Assembly (NCBI GenBank): GCA_024279075.1
Contig: JAJRRX010000027.1
Location: 1-13,271, forward strand
Length of the DNA: 13,271 bases
Reading direction: 5' to 3'
DNA from: Alphaproteobacteria bacterium
Lineage (GTDB): Bacteria > Pseudomonadota > Alphaproteobacteria > Rhodobacterales > Rhodobacteraceae
Shown: piece after piece, positions 7,048 through 13,271 of the stretch
How the letters are laid out: each line of letters opens with the position of its first letter
Numbering within the stretch: position 1 is the stretch's first letter
Program-made: the position numbers and the translations under genes
Notes under the pieces: generated by a model
What the model saw: the letters and a program-made list of their open reading frames with translations, nothing else
Databases searched by the model: none
What the model was told of the DNA's origin: nothing

Positions 7048-7481
7048 CGTGTGCCTCGTAGCAAAGGCTCGGTTGCAGCGTGTTGCAAACGGAATTGTTT
7101 GCACCGACACAATCCTTATGCACCCATTTATCGGTCGGACTCAGATAAACTGTCGAGCGCAGGTGCAGATTTCGATACACAGGGATTATCCCCCCAAAGA
7201 CGGTTTTATAAAATTGAAATCTCTGGAGAGATCTCACCGTTTCCACAACTCCTAAACTAGGTTAATAGTTGTGGAAAACCAGTTATTATGTAGCAATTAC
7301 AGGCTGTTACAGTTTTTCAAAGAGGTTTGCGAATGGTTAACCCAGATTCGGAGCCCTCCACCCAATATGGCTGGTCTTAATGCCACATTGTGATTGAACT
7401 AAGCGGTAATTCTTCAGGAAAAACCAGAGCTTTAGCATTTCGCATAAATTGGAGCTTCCCCCTTTTTTTGCAAAGAAGGCC
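7048..7481. other. 434-bp convergent intergenic region with inverted repeats and DnaA-box-like sequences
   Basis: No credible gene is visible on either strand. The VOC gene and the demethylase gene both end here, so promoters are not expected. The region is more AT-rich than its surroundings and has several dyads: TGCAAAC-GGAATT-GTTTGCA (7084-7103), GGGAT-T-ATCCC (7182-7192), GAGATCTC (7228-7235), a large one at 7240-7277 and GGTTAACC (7335-7342). DnaA-box-like nonamers are TTATGCACC (7116-7124), TTATCCCCC (7186-7194), GTTTCCACA (7239-7247) and TTTTCCACA on the minus strand (7278-7270). I see no tRNA or rRNA in it. Confidence 0.5.
7240..7277. repeat. Perfect 11-bp inverted repeat containing two facing DnaA-box-like sequences
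   Basis: TTTCCACAACT (7240-7250) and AGTTGTGGAAA (7267-7277) are perfect complements. Between them lies a smaller dyad, CCTA-AAC-TAGG (7251-7261). As RNA this would give a two-part hairpin, but no T-run follows on either strand, so it is not a standard intrinsic terminator. As DNA the arms carry TTTTCCACA, which fits the TTWTNCACA DnaA consensus, and a near match. Confidence 0.6.
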
Positions 7482-9494
7482 CTACAAATGTACCGCCAGC
7501 CGGTAGGCCTCCAGCAGCGCTGCGTGAATGGAGCGGGAGGTGACGGCATCGCCCAAGCGGTGCAGCGTGTAGCCTTGCCCTGTGGCAGGCTGCGCGGCCC
7601 ATGCGGCCATGGCGTCTACGTCTGAAATGCCTTTGTTGCTGGCACCCGCTTGCAGCTCAAAAAACACCTCCGCCAGCGGCTCGGTGCCGGTTTCGAGCAA
7701 TACCTGATCGGTGGTTATATCCTGCGTTTGCCCCGTCAGCTCGTGAGTGAGCGTCGCCACCAGCCGGTTACCCTCCTTGCGCAGGTGGCTGAGCTTTTGG
7801 TAGGCCAACGTGCTTGCCCCGTGCGCCGCCAAGCGTTTGTGAAAGACAATCCGGTCCGCATAGCCCATCTCGGTGGCGGCGTGGCCGTCAATCGTGGCCA
7901 GCGTGACCTTATGGCCATTGGCCGACAGCATATCCGCCGTGGCCACCGCCTCATGGCGGCCCGTGTGATCGCAGATCAGAATGTCGCTTTCCGCCCGCAC
8001 ATCGCCCGACAGAATATCCCAGCAGGACACCGCCAGCGCGGCCCCCCCAATGGGGCTTTCGGCGGGCATACCACCCGTAGCCACAAACACATGGTCAGGG
8101 TTTTCAGCCAGCGCATCCGCCGCCTCGGCGTAAATATTGCAGCGCACATCCACGCCGAGCCGCGCCAGCTCCGCCTCGCGCCAATCAATAATCTGGATCA
8201 GGTCTTTGCGCCAATTGGTTTTGGACGCCAACAGAACCTGCCCGCCAAGCTTGGGGGCGGCCTCAAACAAGACCACCTTATGCCCACGCTCTGCCGCCAC
8301 CCGCGCGGCCTCTAGCCCCGCAGGGCCACCGCCCACCACCACCACTTTTTGGTTGGGCGTGGCGCTCAAAGTCACGTCCATCGGCAGCAGGGTTTCGCGC
8401 CCCGAAGCGGGGTTATGAATGCAGTGGATTTTCTTGTGAATGCAATGCGAGGCTCCGATGCAAGGGCGAATGCGGTCCTCCTCCCCACGCATAATTTTAT
8501 TCACAATCTGCGGGTCGGCGATATGCGCCCGCGTCATCGCCACCATATCCAGCACGCCCTCGCGCACCGCATGGCGGGCATTGGCCACATCAGTGACCCG
8601 CGCCGCATGAAACACCGGCACGCCGATTTCGCGACGAAATTCGCCGACCTTATCCAGATAGGGCGCCAGAGGCCGGTTCATCCCCGGCATATTTTCTTCC
8701 ACCAGCGTTATTTCGGTGTCCATCCGGCCCACCATGCAGTTAAAAAAATCCACCGCGCCCTCGCGCTTTAATATCTCGGCAATCTGCATCACCTCGTCAA
8801 AGCGCACGCCCCCTTCGCCCTCATCCAGCGTCAGCCGCATGCCAACCACAAAATCATCGCCCACTTGGCGGCGGATTTCTGCGTGCACCAGCAGCGCAAA
8901 GCGGGTGCGGTTTTCCACGCTGCCGCCAAAGCCATCGCTGCGCAGGTTCATCAGCGGTGAGAAAAACTGCCCGATCAGGTGCCCGCCCGCCAGCGTTTCC
9001 AGCCCGTCCAAGCCGCCCGCCTTGCAACGCCGCGCCGCCTGCCCGAAGGCTTTTACAACGCGGTCAATATCGTATTGGTCCATCGCGCGGGGGAAATTGC
9101 GGTGCAAATCCTCTCGCACGCTTGAGGGCGCAATGGTCGGCAGCCACGCCTCCGCCTGCGCATCGCCGCGCCGCCCCATATGGGTAATCTGGCACATCAG
9201 CGCCGTGCCATGCTGGTGAATGCGCTCTGAGAATTCCTGAAAATACGGGATAATCTCGTCGGTCCCCGCATTGAGCTGGTTAAAAACAGACGGGCTATCG
9301 GGCGCGATATTTGAGCTGCCGCCAAACATCGTAAGCGCCAAACCGCCCTTGGCCTTTTCCTCGTGGTAGCGCTGATAGCGCAAGGCAGGCATGTTCGCAT
9401 CATCCATCGCCGAGGCGTGCGAGGTGCTCATAATGCGGTTTTTCAGGGTCAGCCCACGGATGGTCAGCGGCTGCAATAAAGGGTCTTTGGTCAT
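7482..9494 (-). CDS. Flavin/iron-sulfur amine demethylase (trimethylamine dehydrogenase / dimethylglycine or N-methylproline demethylase family)
   Basis: A 670-residue oxidoreductase. Residues 1-360 form an old-yellow-enzyme-type FMN barrel ('LTIRGLTLKNRIMSTSHA' near the start, 'QITHMGRRGDAQ' 102-113, 'ETLAGGHLIGQFFSP' 166-180, 'DMVAMTRAHIADP' 316-328). Residues 345-358 are the iron-sulfur region, followed by a dinucleotide-binding fold ('VVVGGGPAGLEAARVAAERG', 385-404) and a second nucleotide domain to the end. Family members remove N-methyl groups from trimethylamine, dimethylglycine, N-methylproline or related compounds and pass electrons to a flavoprotein. The substrate cannot be read here. 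Compared with the trimethylamine dehydrogenase C-x2-C-x2-C-x12-C motif, the second cysteine is Ala348 and the last spacing is six residues (Cys345, Cys351, Cys358). I chose the ATG at 9494 over the one at 9575 because the family start 'MTKDPLLQPL' lies there; no clear ribosome binding site is seen. The gene stands alone, divergent from nhaA. Confidence 0.88.
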   Translation of the reverse strand: MTKDPLLQPLTIRGLTLKNRIMSTSHASAMDDANMPALRYQRYHEEKAKGGLALTMFGGSSNIAPDSPSVFNQLNAGTDEIIPYFQEFSERIHQHGTALMCQITHMGRRGDAQAEAWLPTIAPSSVREDLHRNFPRAMDQYDIDRVVKAFGQAARRCKAGGLDGLETLAGGHLIGQFFSPLMNLRSDGFGGSVENRTRFALLVHAEIRRQVGDDFVVGMRLTLDEGEGGVRFDEVMQIAEILKREGAVDFFNCMVGRMDTEITLVEENMPGMNRPLAPYLDKVGEFRREIGVPVFHAARVTDVANARHAVREGVLDMVAMTRAHIADPQIVNKIMRGEEDRIRPCIGASHCIHKKIHCIHNPASGRETLLPMDVTLSATPNQKVVVVGGGPAGLEAARVAAERGHKVVLFEAAPKLGGQVLLASKTNWRKDLIQIIDWREAELARLGVDVRCNIYAEAADALAENPDHVFVATGGMPAESPIGGAALAVSCWDILSGDVRAESDILICDHTGRHEAVATADMLSANGHKVTLATIDGHAATEMGYADRIVFHKRLAAHGASTLAYQKLSHLRKEGNRLVATLTHELTGQTQDITTDQVLLETGTEPLAEVFFELQAGASNKGISDVDAMAAWAAQPATGQGYTLHRLGDAVTSRSIHAALLEAYRLAVHL

Positions 9495-9514
9495 ATCAAT
9501 CACACAGCTTGCGG

Positions 9515-9529
9515 GCCGCGCTGCGCGGC
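9515..9529. repeat. Short GC-rich hairpin upstream of the demethylase gene
   Basis: GCCGCG-CTG-CGCGGC is a perfect 6-bp stem with a 3-base loop, 21 bp upstream of the demethylase ATG on the minus strand. It lies where the leader of that mRNA would be and takes the place near a start with no obvious Shine-Dalgarno sequence. It could modulate translation, or be chance in GC-rich DNA. Confidence 0.35.
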
Positions 9530-9579
9530 GCTCGTTTCGGTTTATTCTACATTCAAAGCACGGCGGCAAACACATTGCA

Positions 9580-9608
9580 TTGATTCTCTTGCCAACCCTT
9601 CATACTAC
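9580..9608 (+). promoter_or_regulatory. Weak candidate promoter for nhaA
   Basis: TTGATT (9580-9585) and TACTAC (9603-9608) are 17 bp apart, about 88 bp before the nhaA start. The -10 match is poor. It is offered only as the best candidate seen in the 201-bp divergent gap. Confidence 0.2.
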
Positions 9609-9695
9609 CGAAAAATTAGCCCCCGCCCCCATTGAAATACCCCTGCGCGGCCCCATCTTCAAAGGAACCAAAACCCCCAGGAGGCCCCACCGCCC

Positions 9696-10865
9696 ATGCT
9701 CATCCGCGCCCTTGACCGCTTTTTCCGCCACGAAGCCGCCGGAGGGATCTTGCTGATGGCCTCTGCTGTTGCCGCGATGGTGGTTGCCAATTCGGGCTTG
9801 TCGGAGGGCTATAACAGCGCGCTTTCTTCGGTGTTTTCGATCACGCTCAACGGCGAGGGCCTCTCTAAGCCGCTGATCCTGTGGATTAATGACGGGCTTA
9901 TGGCGGTGTTTTTCTTTCTGATCGGCATGGAGCTGAAGCGGGAAATTTTAGAGGGCAAGCTCAAGAACCCACGTAATGTGATCCTGCCCGGCATGGCCGC
10001 TGTGGGCGGCATGGCGGTGCCAGCGCTCATCTATCTGGCCTTTAATTACGGCGACCCTGAAACCATAAAAGGCTGGGCCATTCCGGCGGCGACAGACATC
10101 GCCTTTGCCCTTGGGGTGCTGGCGCTCTTAGGTAAAAAAGCCCCGCCCGCGCTCAAAGTCTTCCTGCTCACGCTGGCTATTTTGGATGATCTCGGTGCCA
10201 TCCTCATCATTGCGTTTTTCTACACCGCTGAGCTGAAAGTAGACTACCTCCTCCTCGCGCTCATTCCGCTTGCGGGCCTCGCGTGGCAGAACTATCGCGG
10301 CGCGCACCGCATCGCCCCTTCACTCCTGCTTGGCACCATTCTTTGGGTGTTGGTGCTGAAATCCGGCGTCCATGCCACGCTCGCAGGCGTCGTCACCGCC
10401 TTCTTCATCCCGATGACGGATAAATACGGCAAATCCCCCCTGCACGCCCTCGAAAACGCACTTACGCCTTACGTGCTCTACCTGATCGTCCCCATCTTCG
10501 CCTTCGCCAATGCGGGGGTGGACCTGAGCAATATCGCTTTTGCGGACCTCCTAGGTGCCGTGCCGCTGGGCATCTCCGGTGGCCTGGTCCTCGGCAAACT
10601 CGTTGGCGTATTTGGCATGACGTTTATCCTGGTCAAACTCGGTGTGGCCCGCCTGCCCGAAGCCACCAACTGGGTGCATATCCTTGGCCTTTCGCTACTT
10701 GCGGGCATTGGCTTCACCATGTCGCTGTTTATCGGCGGCCTCAGTTTTGATAGCCCCGAGGTCATGAACCTCGTGCGCCTCGGCGTGCTCACCGGCTCCG
10801 TCATCGCGGCCATCACCGGCTATGCCATCCTCTATATGGCCGCGCCCAAACCTGTTGCGGTGTAG
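9696..10865 (+). CDS. nhaA: Na+/H+ antiporter NhaA
   Basis: This 389-residue inner-membrane protein exports Na+ (or Li+) in exchange for protons, serving sodium and pH homeostasis. Length is almost identical to the 388-residue E. coli protein and residues align with an offset of one: Asp164-Asp165 in 'LAILDDLGAI' match the catalytic Asp163-Asp164, Lys301 in 'LGKLVG' matches Lys300, Thr133-Asp134 in 'AATDIAFALG' match the Thr132 helix break, and Asp66 lies in 'LWINDGLMAVFF'. 'GIGFTMSLFIGGLSF' (337-351) is also characteristic. An AGGAGG sequence lies 11 bases before the ATG, a slightly long spacing. The stop is 63 bp before the SulP gene on the same strand, so the two may be co-transcribed. The gene appears complete. 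Confidence 0.96.
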   Translation: MLIRALDRFFRHEAAGGILLMASAVAAMVVANSGLSEGYNSALSSVFSITLNGEGLSKPLILWINDGLMAVFFFLIGMELKREILEGKLKNPRNVILPGMAAVGGMAVPALIYLAFNYGDPETIKGWAIPAATDIAFALGVLALLGKKAPPALKVFLLTLAILDDLGAILIIAFFYTAELKVDYLLLALIPLAGLAWQNYRGAHRIAPSLLLGTILWVLVLKSGVHATLAGVVTAFFIPMTDKYGKSPLHALENALTPYVLYLIVPIFAFANAGVDLSNIAFADLLGAVPLGISGGLVLGKLVGVFGMTFILVKLGVARLPEATNWVHILGLSLLAGIGFTMSLFIGGLSFDSPEVMNLVRLGVLTGSVIAAITGYAILYMAAPKPVAV

Positions 10866-10928
10866 CGTAGCTTTACAATCCCTGCGCATGGGGTTTAAAT
10901 CTGGTCATTCCATCCAGTTGGCCACCCT

Positions 10929-12191
10929 ATGCGACAACCAAAGCTCCTGACCACCATCCGTGGGTATTCCCGCACCGATTTCATCGCTGACCTGCTGGCA
11001 GGCCTCACCGTGGCCATGGTCGCCCTGCCGCTCAGCCTTGCCATTGCCATTGCCTCGGGCGCTGGCCCTGCGCAGGGCCTGATCACCGCCATTATTGGTG
11101 GTTTTATGATCTCGCTACTCGGCGGCTCCCGTGTGCAGATCGGCGGGCCAACGGGGGCGTTTATTGTCGTGGTGTTCTCTGTCATCGCCGAGCATGGCTA
11201 CGAGGGCCTTGTGCTCGCTACCTTTATGGCAGGCATCCTCCTGCTGATCGCTGGCTATTTCCGTGCTGGCAACCTGATCGCCTATGTGCCTGAACCCGTG
11301 GTGCAGGGCTTTACCATCGGCATTGGCATCATCATCGCCACCTCGCAAATCAAAGATTTCCTTGGCTTGCAGATAGAGGCCCTCCCCGCTAATTTCCTCG
11401 AGAAAATCCCCGCCCTCTGGGCCGCCCCCGCCAGCTTAAGCCTGCCCGCGCTTGGTATTGCGCTGCTAACCATGCTACTGATCGTAAGCTTTCGCAAGCT
11501 TGCCCCGCGCTTGCCCGGCCTCATCGTTGCCGTTGGCCTGACCTCCGCCATTGTCGCCCTTGCGCACCTGCCGATAGACACAATCCACAGCCGCTTTGAC
11601 GACCTGCCAAACGCCCTGCCCGCGCCCCACTTGCCCAGCATCAGCCTCGCCAAGCTCACCGAGCTGTTCCCCTCGGCCCTCACCATCGCCTTTCTGGCCG
11701 CAGTCGAATCTCTGCTCTCGGCAATGGTTGCTGATAAAATGATAGACGGCCACCACCGCCCCAATGCCGAGGTGACGGCCCAAGGCTTCGCCAACATTGC
11801 CTCGTCGCTTTTCGGCGGCATGCCCGTCACCGGAGCCATCGCCCGCACGGCAACCAATATCAAAGCCGGTGGCAAAACCCCCGTCGCGGGCCTCGTCCAC
11901 GCGCTCGCCATCCTACTCATCATGCTGCTCGCTGCTGATCTTGCGGGTTATCTCGCCATGCCCGCCCTCGCCGCACTGCTAATGCTGACCGCTTGGAACA
12001 TGTCTGAACCCCATAAATGGGCCGCTTGCCTGCGCGCGCCCAAATCAGACGTGGCGCTGTTACTCATCACCCTCGCCCTAACGGTGGTGGTCGACCTCAC
12101 GGTCGCCATCGGCACCGGTATCGCCCTTGGCCTCGCCCTGCGTCTGCGCCGCAAAGCCCCGCCGGAAGAATGGGATACGCCCGAAAGGTAG
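10929..12191 (+). CDS. SulP-family anion transporter lacking a STAS domain
   Basis: A 420-residue inner-membrane protein. Features of the SulP (SLC26-like) transporter domain include 'DLLAGLTVAMVALPLSLAIA' (21-40), 'QIGGPTGAFIVVVF' (70-83), 'AAVESLLSAMVADKMIDG' and 'GGMPVTGAIARTATNIKAGG' in the second half. Hydrophobic segments run nearly to the end, and the protein stops at 'EEWDTPER' right after the last one, so the cytoplasmic STAS domain found in most members is absent. No STAS-like sequence follows: the next gene is convergent and starts its stop codon 7 bp away. Substrate could be sulfate, bicarbonate or another anion; the sequence does not tell. No clear ribosome binding site precedes the ATG. 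Position 63 bp after nhaA suggests one transcription unit and a possible link with sodium or pH balance. Confidence 0.9.
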   Translation: MRQPKLLTTIRGYSRTDFIADLLAGLTVAMVALPLSLAIAIASGAGPAQGLITAIIGGFMISLLGGSRVQIGGPTGAFIVVVFSVIAEHGYEGLVLATFMAGILLLIAGYFRAGNLIAYVPEPVVQGFTIGIGIIIATSQIKDFLGLQIEALPANFLEKIPALWAAPASLSLPALGIALLTMLLIVSFRKLAPRLPGLIVAVGLTSAIVALAHLPIDTIHSRFDDLPNALPAPHLPSISLAKLTELFPSALTIAFLAAVESLLSAMVADKMIDGHHRPNAEVTAQGFANIASSLFGGMPVTGAIARTATNIKAGGKTPVAGLVHALAILLIMLLAADLAGYLAMPALAALLMLTAWNMSEPHKWAACLRAPKSDVALLLITLALTVVVDLTVAIGTGIALGLALRLRRKAPPEEWDTPER

Positions 12192-12209
12192 CCCCGCCTT
12201 AGCCCCGCC
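12189..12209. repeat. Two-copy 10-bp tandem repeat across the SulP/TrkH convergent ends
   Basis: TAGCCCCGCC occurs at 12189-12198 and again at 12200-12209, separated by one T. The first copy contains the TAG stop of the SulP gene. On the other strand the TAA stop of the trkH gene spans the T and the start of the second copy. The stops are 7 bp apart. No terminator hairpin is visible between the genes. Confidence 0.5.
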
Positions 12210-13271
12210 AAAACCCGGGCGTAAACAGGATAAGCACCGCCACCAGCTCGAGCCGCCCAAGTAGCATGGCGAGGCTCAGCACCCATTTGGCCGCATCCGA
12301 CAAGCCCCCAAAATTGCCCGCCGGGCCAATTTCCGGCCCTAGCCCGGGGCCGATATTGGCCAGTGCGGTGGCCGCGCCGGAAACAGCCGTGATAAAATCA
12401 AGCCCGAGCAGCGATAGCGCCACCGAAATCAGCCCGAGCGACAGAAAGAACATCACAAAAAACGCCATAACAGACGAAATTACATCCTCGCCCACCGGCC
12501 TGCCAGCATAACGCGCACCAAATACGCCGTGCGGCGAGTGGATACGCTTTATCTGCTGCCTTACCGAGATAAACAGCAGTTGAAAACGAAAAATTTTAAT
12601 AGAGCAACAGGTTGAACCCGCGCAGCCCCCCACCAGCCCAAGCATGAAAAACAGCACCACAGGGAATGGCCCCCATAGCTGGTAATCTACACTCGAATAC
12701 CCTGTGCCAGACAGGATCGAGGTGACGTTAAACAGCGCCTCGCGGAAGGATTCCTCGCCATGCTCACCATTGGCCAGCATTCGATAAAGCGTGATAACGA
12801 GGATAAGCACCAAAGCCGTTGCCAAAAACGCGCGCACTTGGGAATCCCGCAATAAGGGCTGTGAAGAGCCACGCATCATTTGCACATAACGAATAAACGG
12901 CAGGCTGGCGAGCAGCATAAATAGCGAGGCCACATATTCGGGTGTGCCGGAAAACGCGCCAAAAGAGGCATCTGTATTGGCGAATCCGCCCGTGGAAATG
13001 GTGGTCATGGACAAGACCAGCGCATCAAAAAAATCCATGCCAACTAAGGAATAAGCCAATATGCAGGCCATCGTTAGCGCCACATAGACAATGGAAATCG
13101 AGGCGGCAATCTCGCCGGCTCGGGGCAGAACCTTGCCCAGGGTATCAAACCCTTCGGAGCGGAAAAGCTGCATGCCACCCACTTTGAGCGTCGGCAAAAA
13201 CGCCATTGCAACCACAATAATGCCAACCCCGCCAAACCATTGCATCATCCCGCGCCAAAGCTGAGTGCCCA
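12199..13271 (-). CDS. trkH: TrkH/KtrB-family potassium transporter, C-terminal part (cut by window edge)
   Basis: About 356 residues are visible. The reading frame continues open through the right edge (an upstream 'GTQLWRG' precedes the first in-window ATG at 13248), so the true start lies outside, probably about 130 residues further for a typical TrkH of 480-500. The protein is the K+-translocating membrane subunit that works with TrkA. Visible filter regions are 'TTISTGGFANTD', 'SILSGTGYSSVDYQLWG' and 'ANIGPGLGPEIGP', corresponding to pore loops two to four; the first is outside the window. 'GGCAGSTCCSIKIFRFQ' and the C-terminal 'LVAVLILFTPGFW' are also typical. It converges on the SulP gene with 7 bp between stops. 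The gene symbol is by family; subtype (TrkH or TrkG) cannot be settled. Confidence 0.92.
   Translation of the reverse strand, partial: GTQLWRGMMQWFGGVGIIVVAMAFLPTLKVGGMQLFRSEGFDTLGKVLPRAGEIAASISIVYVALTMACILAYSLVGMDFFDALVLSMTTISTGGFANTDASFGAFSGTPEYVASLFMLLASLPFIRYVQMMRGSSQPLLRDSQVRAFLATALVLILVITLYRMLANGEHGEESFREALFNVTSILSGTGYSSVDYQLWGPFPVVLFFMLGLVGGCAGSTCCSIKIFRFQLLFISVRQQIKRIHSPHGVFGARYAGRPVGEDVISSVMAFFVMFFLSLGLISVALSLLGLDFITAVSGAATALANIGPGLGPEIGPAGNFGGLSDAAKWVLSLAMLLGRLELVAVLILFTPGFWRG

Noticed and set aside
7331..7375. Possible tRNA or attachment-site remnant near 'GATTCGGAGCCC'
   Set aside because: It resembles a T-arm/acceptor end at first sight, but no matching acceptor, anticodon or D arms are found and there is no integrase nearby.
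7048..7481. Chromosomal replication origin
   Set aside because: DnaA-box-like sequences are present but most are imperfect, and the flanking genes are not the usual alphaproteobacterial origin neighbours. Kept only as a finding, not called.
7650..8315. Plus-strand open frame of 221 codons within the demethylase gene
   Set aside because: It overlaps the FAD/nucleotide-binding half of the demethylase on the opposite strand, with Arg/His/Gln-rich composition and no domain.
11282..11923. Minus-strand open frame of 213 codons within the SulP gene
   Set aside because: Antisense to the conserved SulP core, no motif and no ribosome binding site context.

Overview
The window looks like a piece of an alphaproteobacterial chromosome, probably Rhodobacterales or a close marine relative. 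I infer this from the protein families and from the GC-rich coding sequence broken by short AT-rich gaps; no rRNA or tRNA is present to confirm it. Coding density is high. I see no insertion sequence, integrase, CRISPR array or other mobile element.

Positions 1-6378 are all on the minus strand. In transcription order this stretch holds a malic enzyme with a phosphotransacetylase-like tail (maeB), a secreted protein of unknown function, a propionyl-CoA synthetase (prpE), a small periplasmic protein with a cofactor-free pterin/molybdopterin-binding fold, and the start of a membrane sensor that runs off the left edge. The first three genes have separate leaders and are probably independent units. 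The last two are 1 bp apart and form an operon. Their pairing resembles the PruR-DcpA pterin-responsive cyclic-di-GMP system of Agrobacterium and is the most interesting part of the window.

Positions 6631-7047 hold a small VOC (glyoxalase-fold) protein on the plus strand, divergent from maeB. A 434-bp convergent gap follows (7048-7481). It is AT-rich, full of inverted repeats and contains several DnaA-box-like sequences. Next comes a 670-residue flavin/iron-sulfur amine demethylase of the trimethylamine dehydrogenase / dimethylglycine demethylase group (minus strand).

Positions 9696-13271 form an ion-transport block: the Na+/H+ antiporter nhaA, a SulP anion transporter without the usual STAS domain (both plus strand), and a convergent TrkH-type potassium transporter cut by the right edge. 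Together with the amine demethylase, which may act on compatible solutes, this fits a marine or saline habitat. PrpE and MaeB link propionyl-CoA assimilation to C4/C3 carbon flow.
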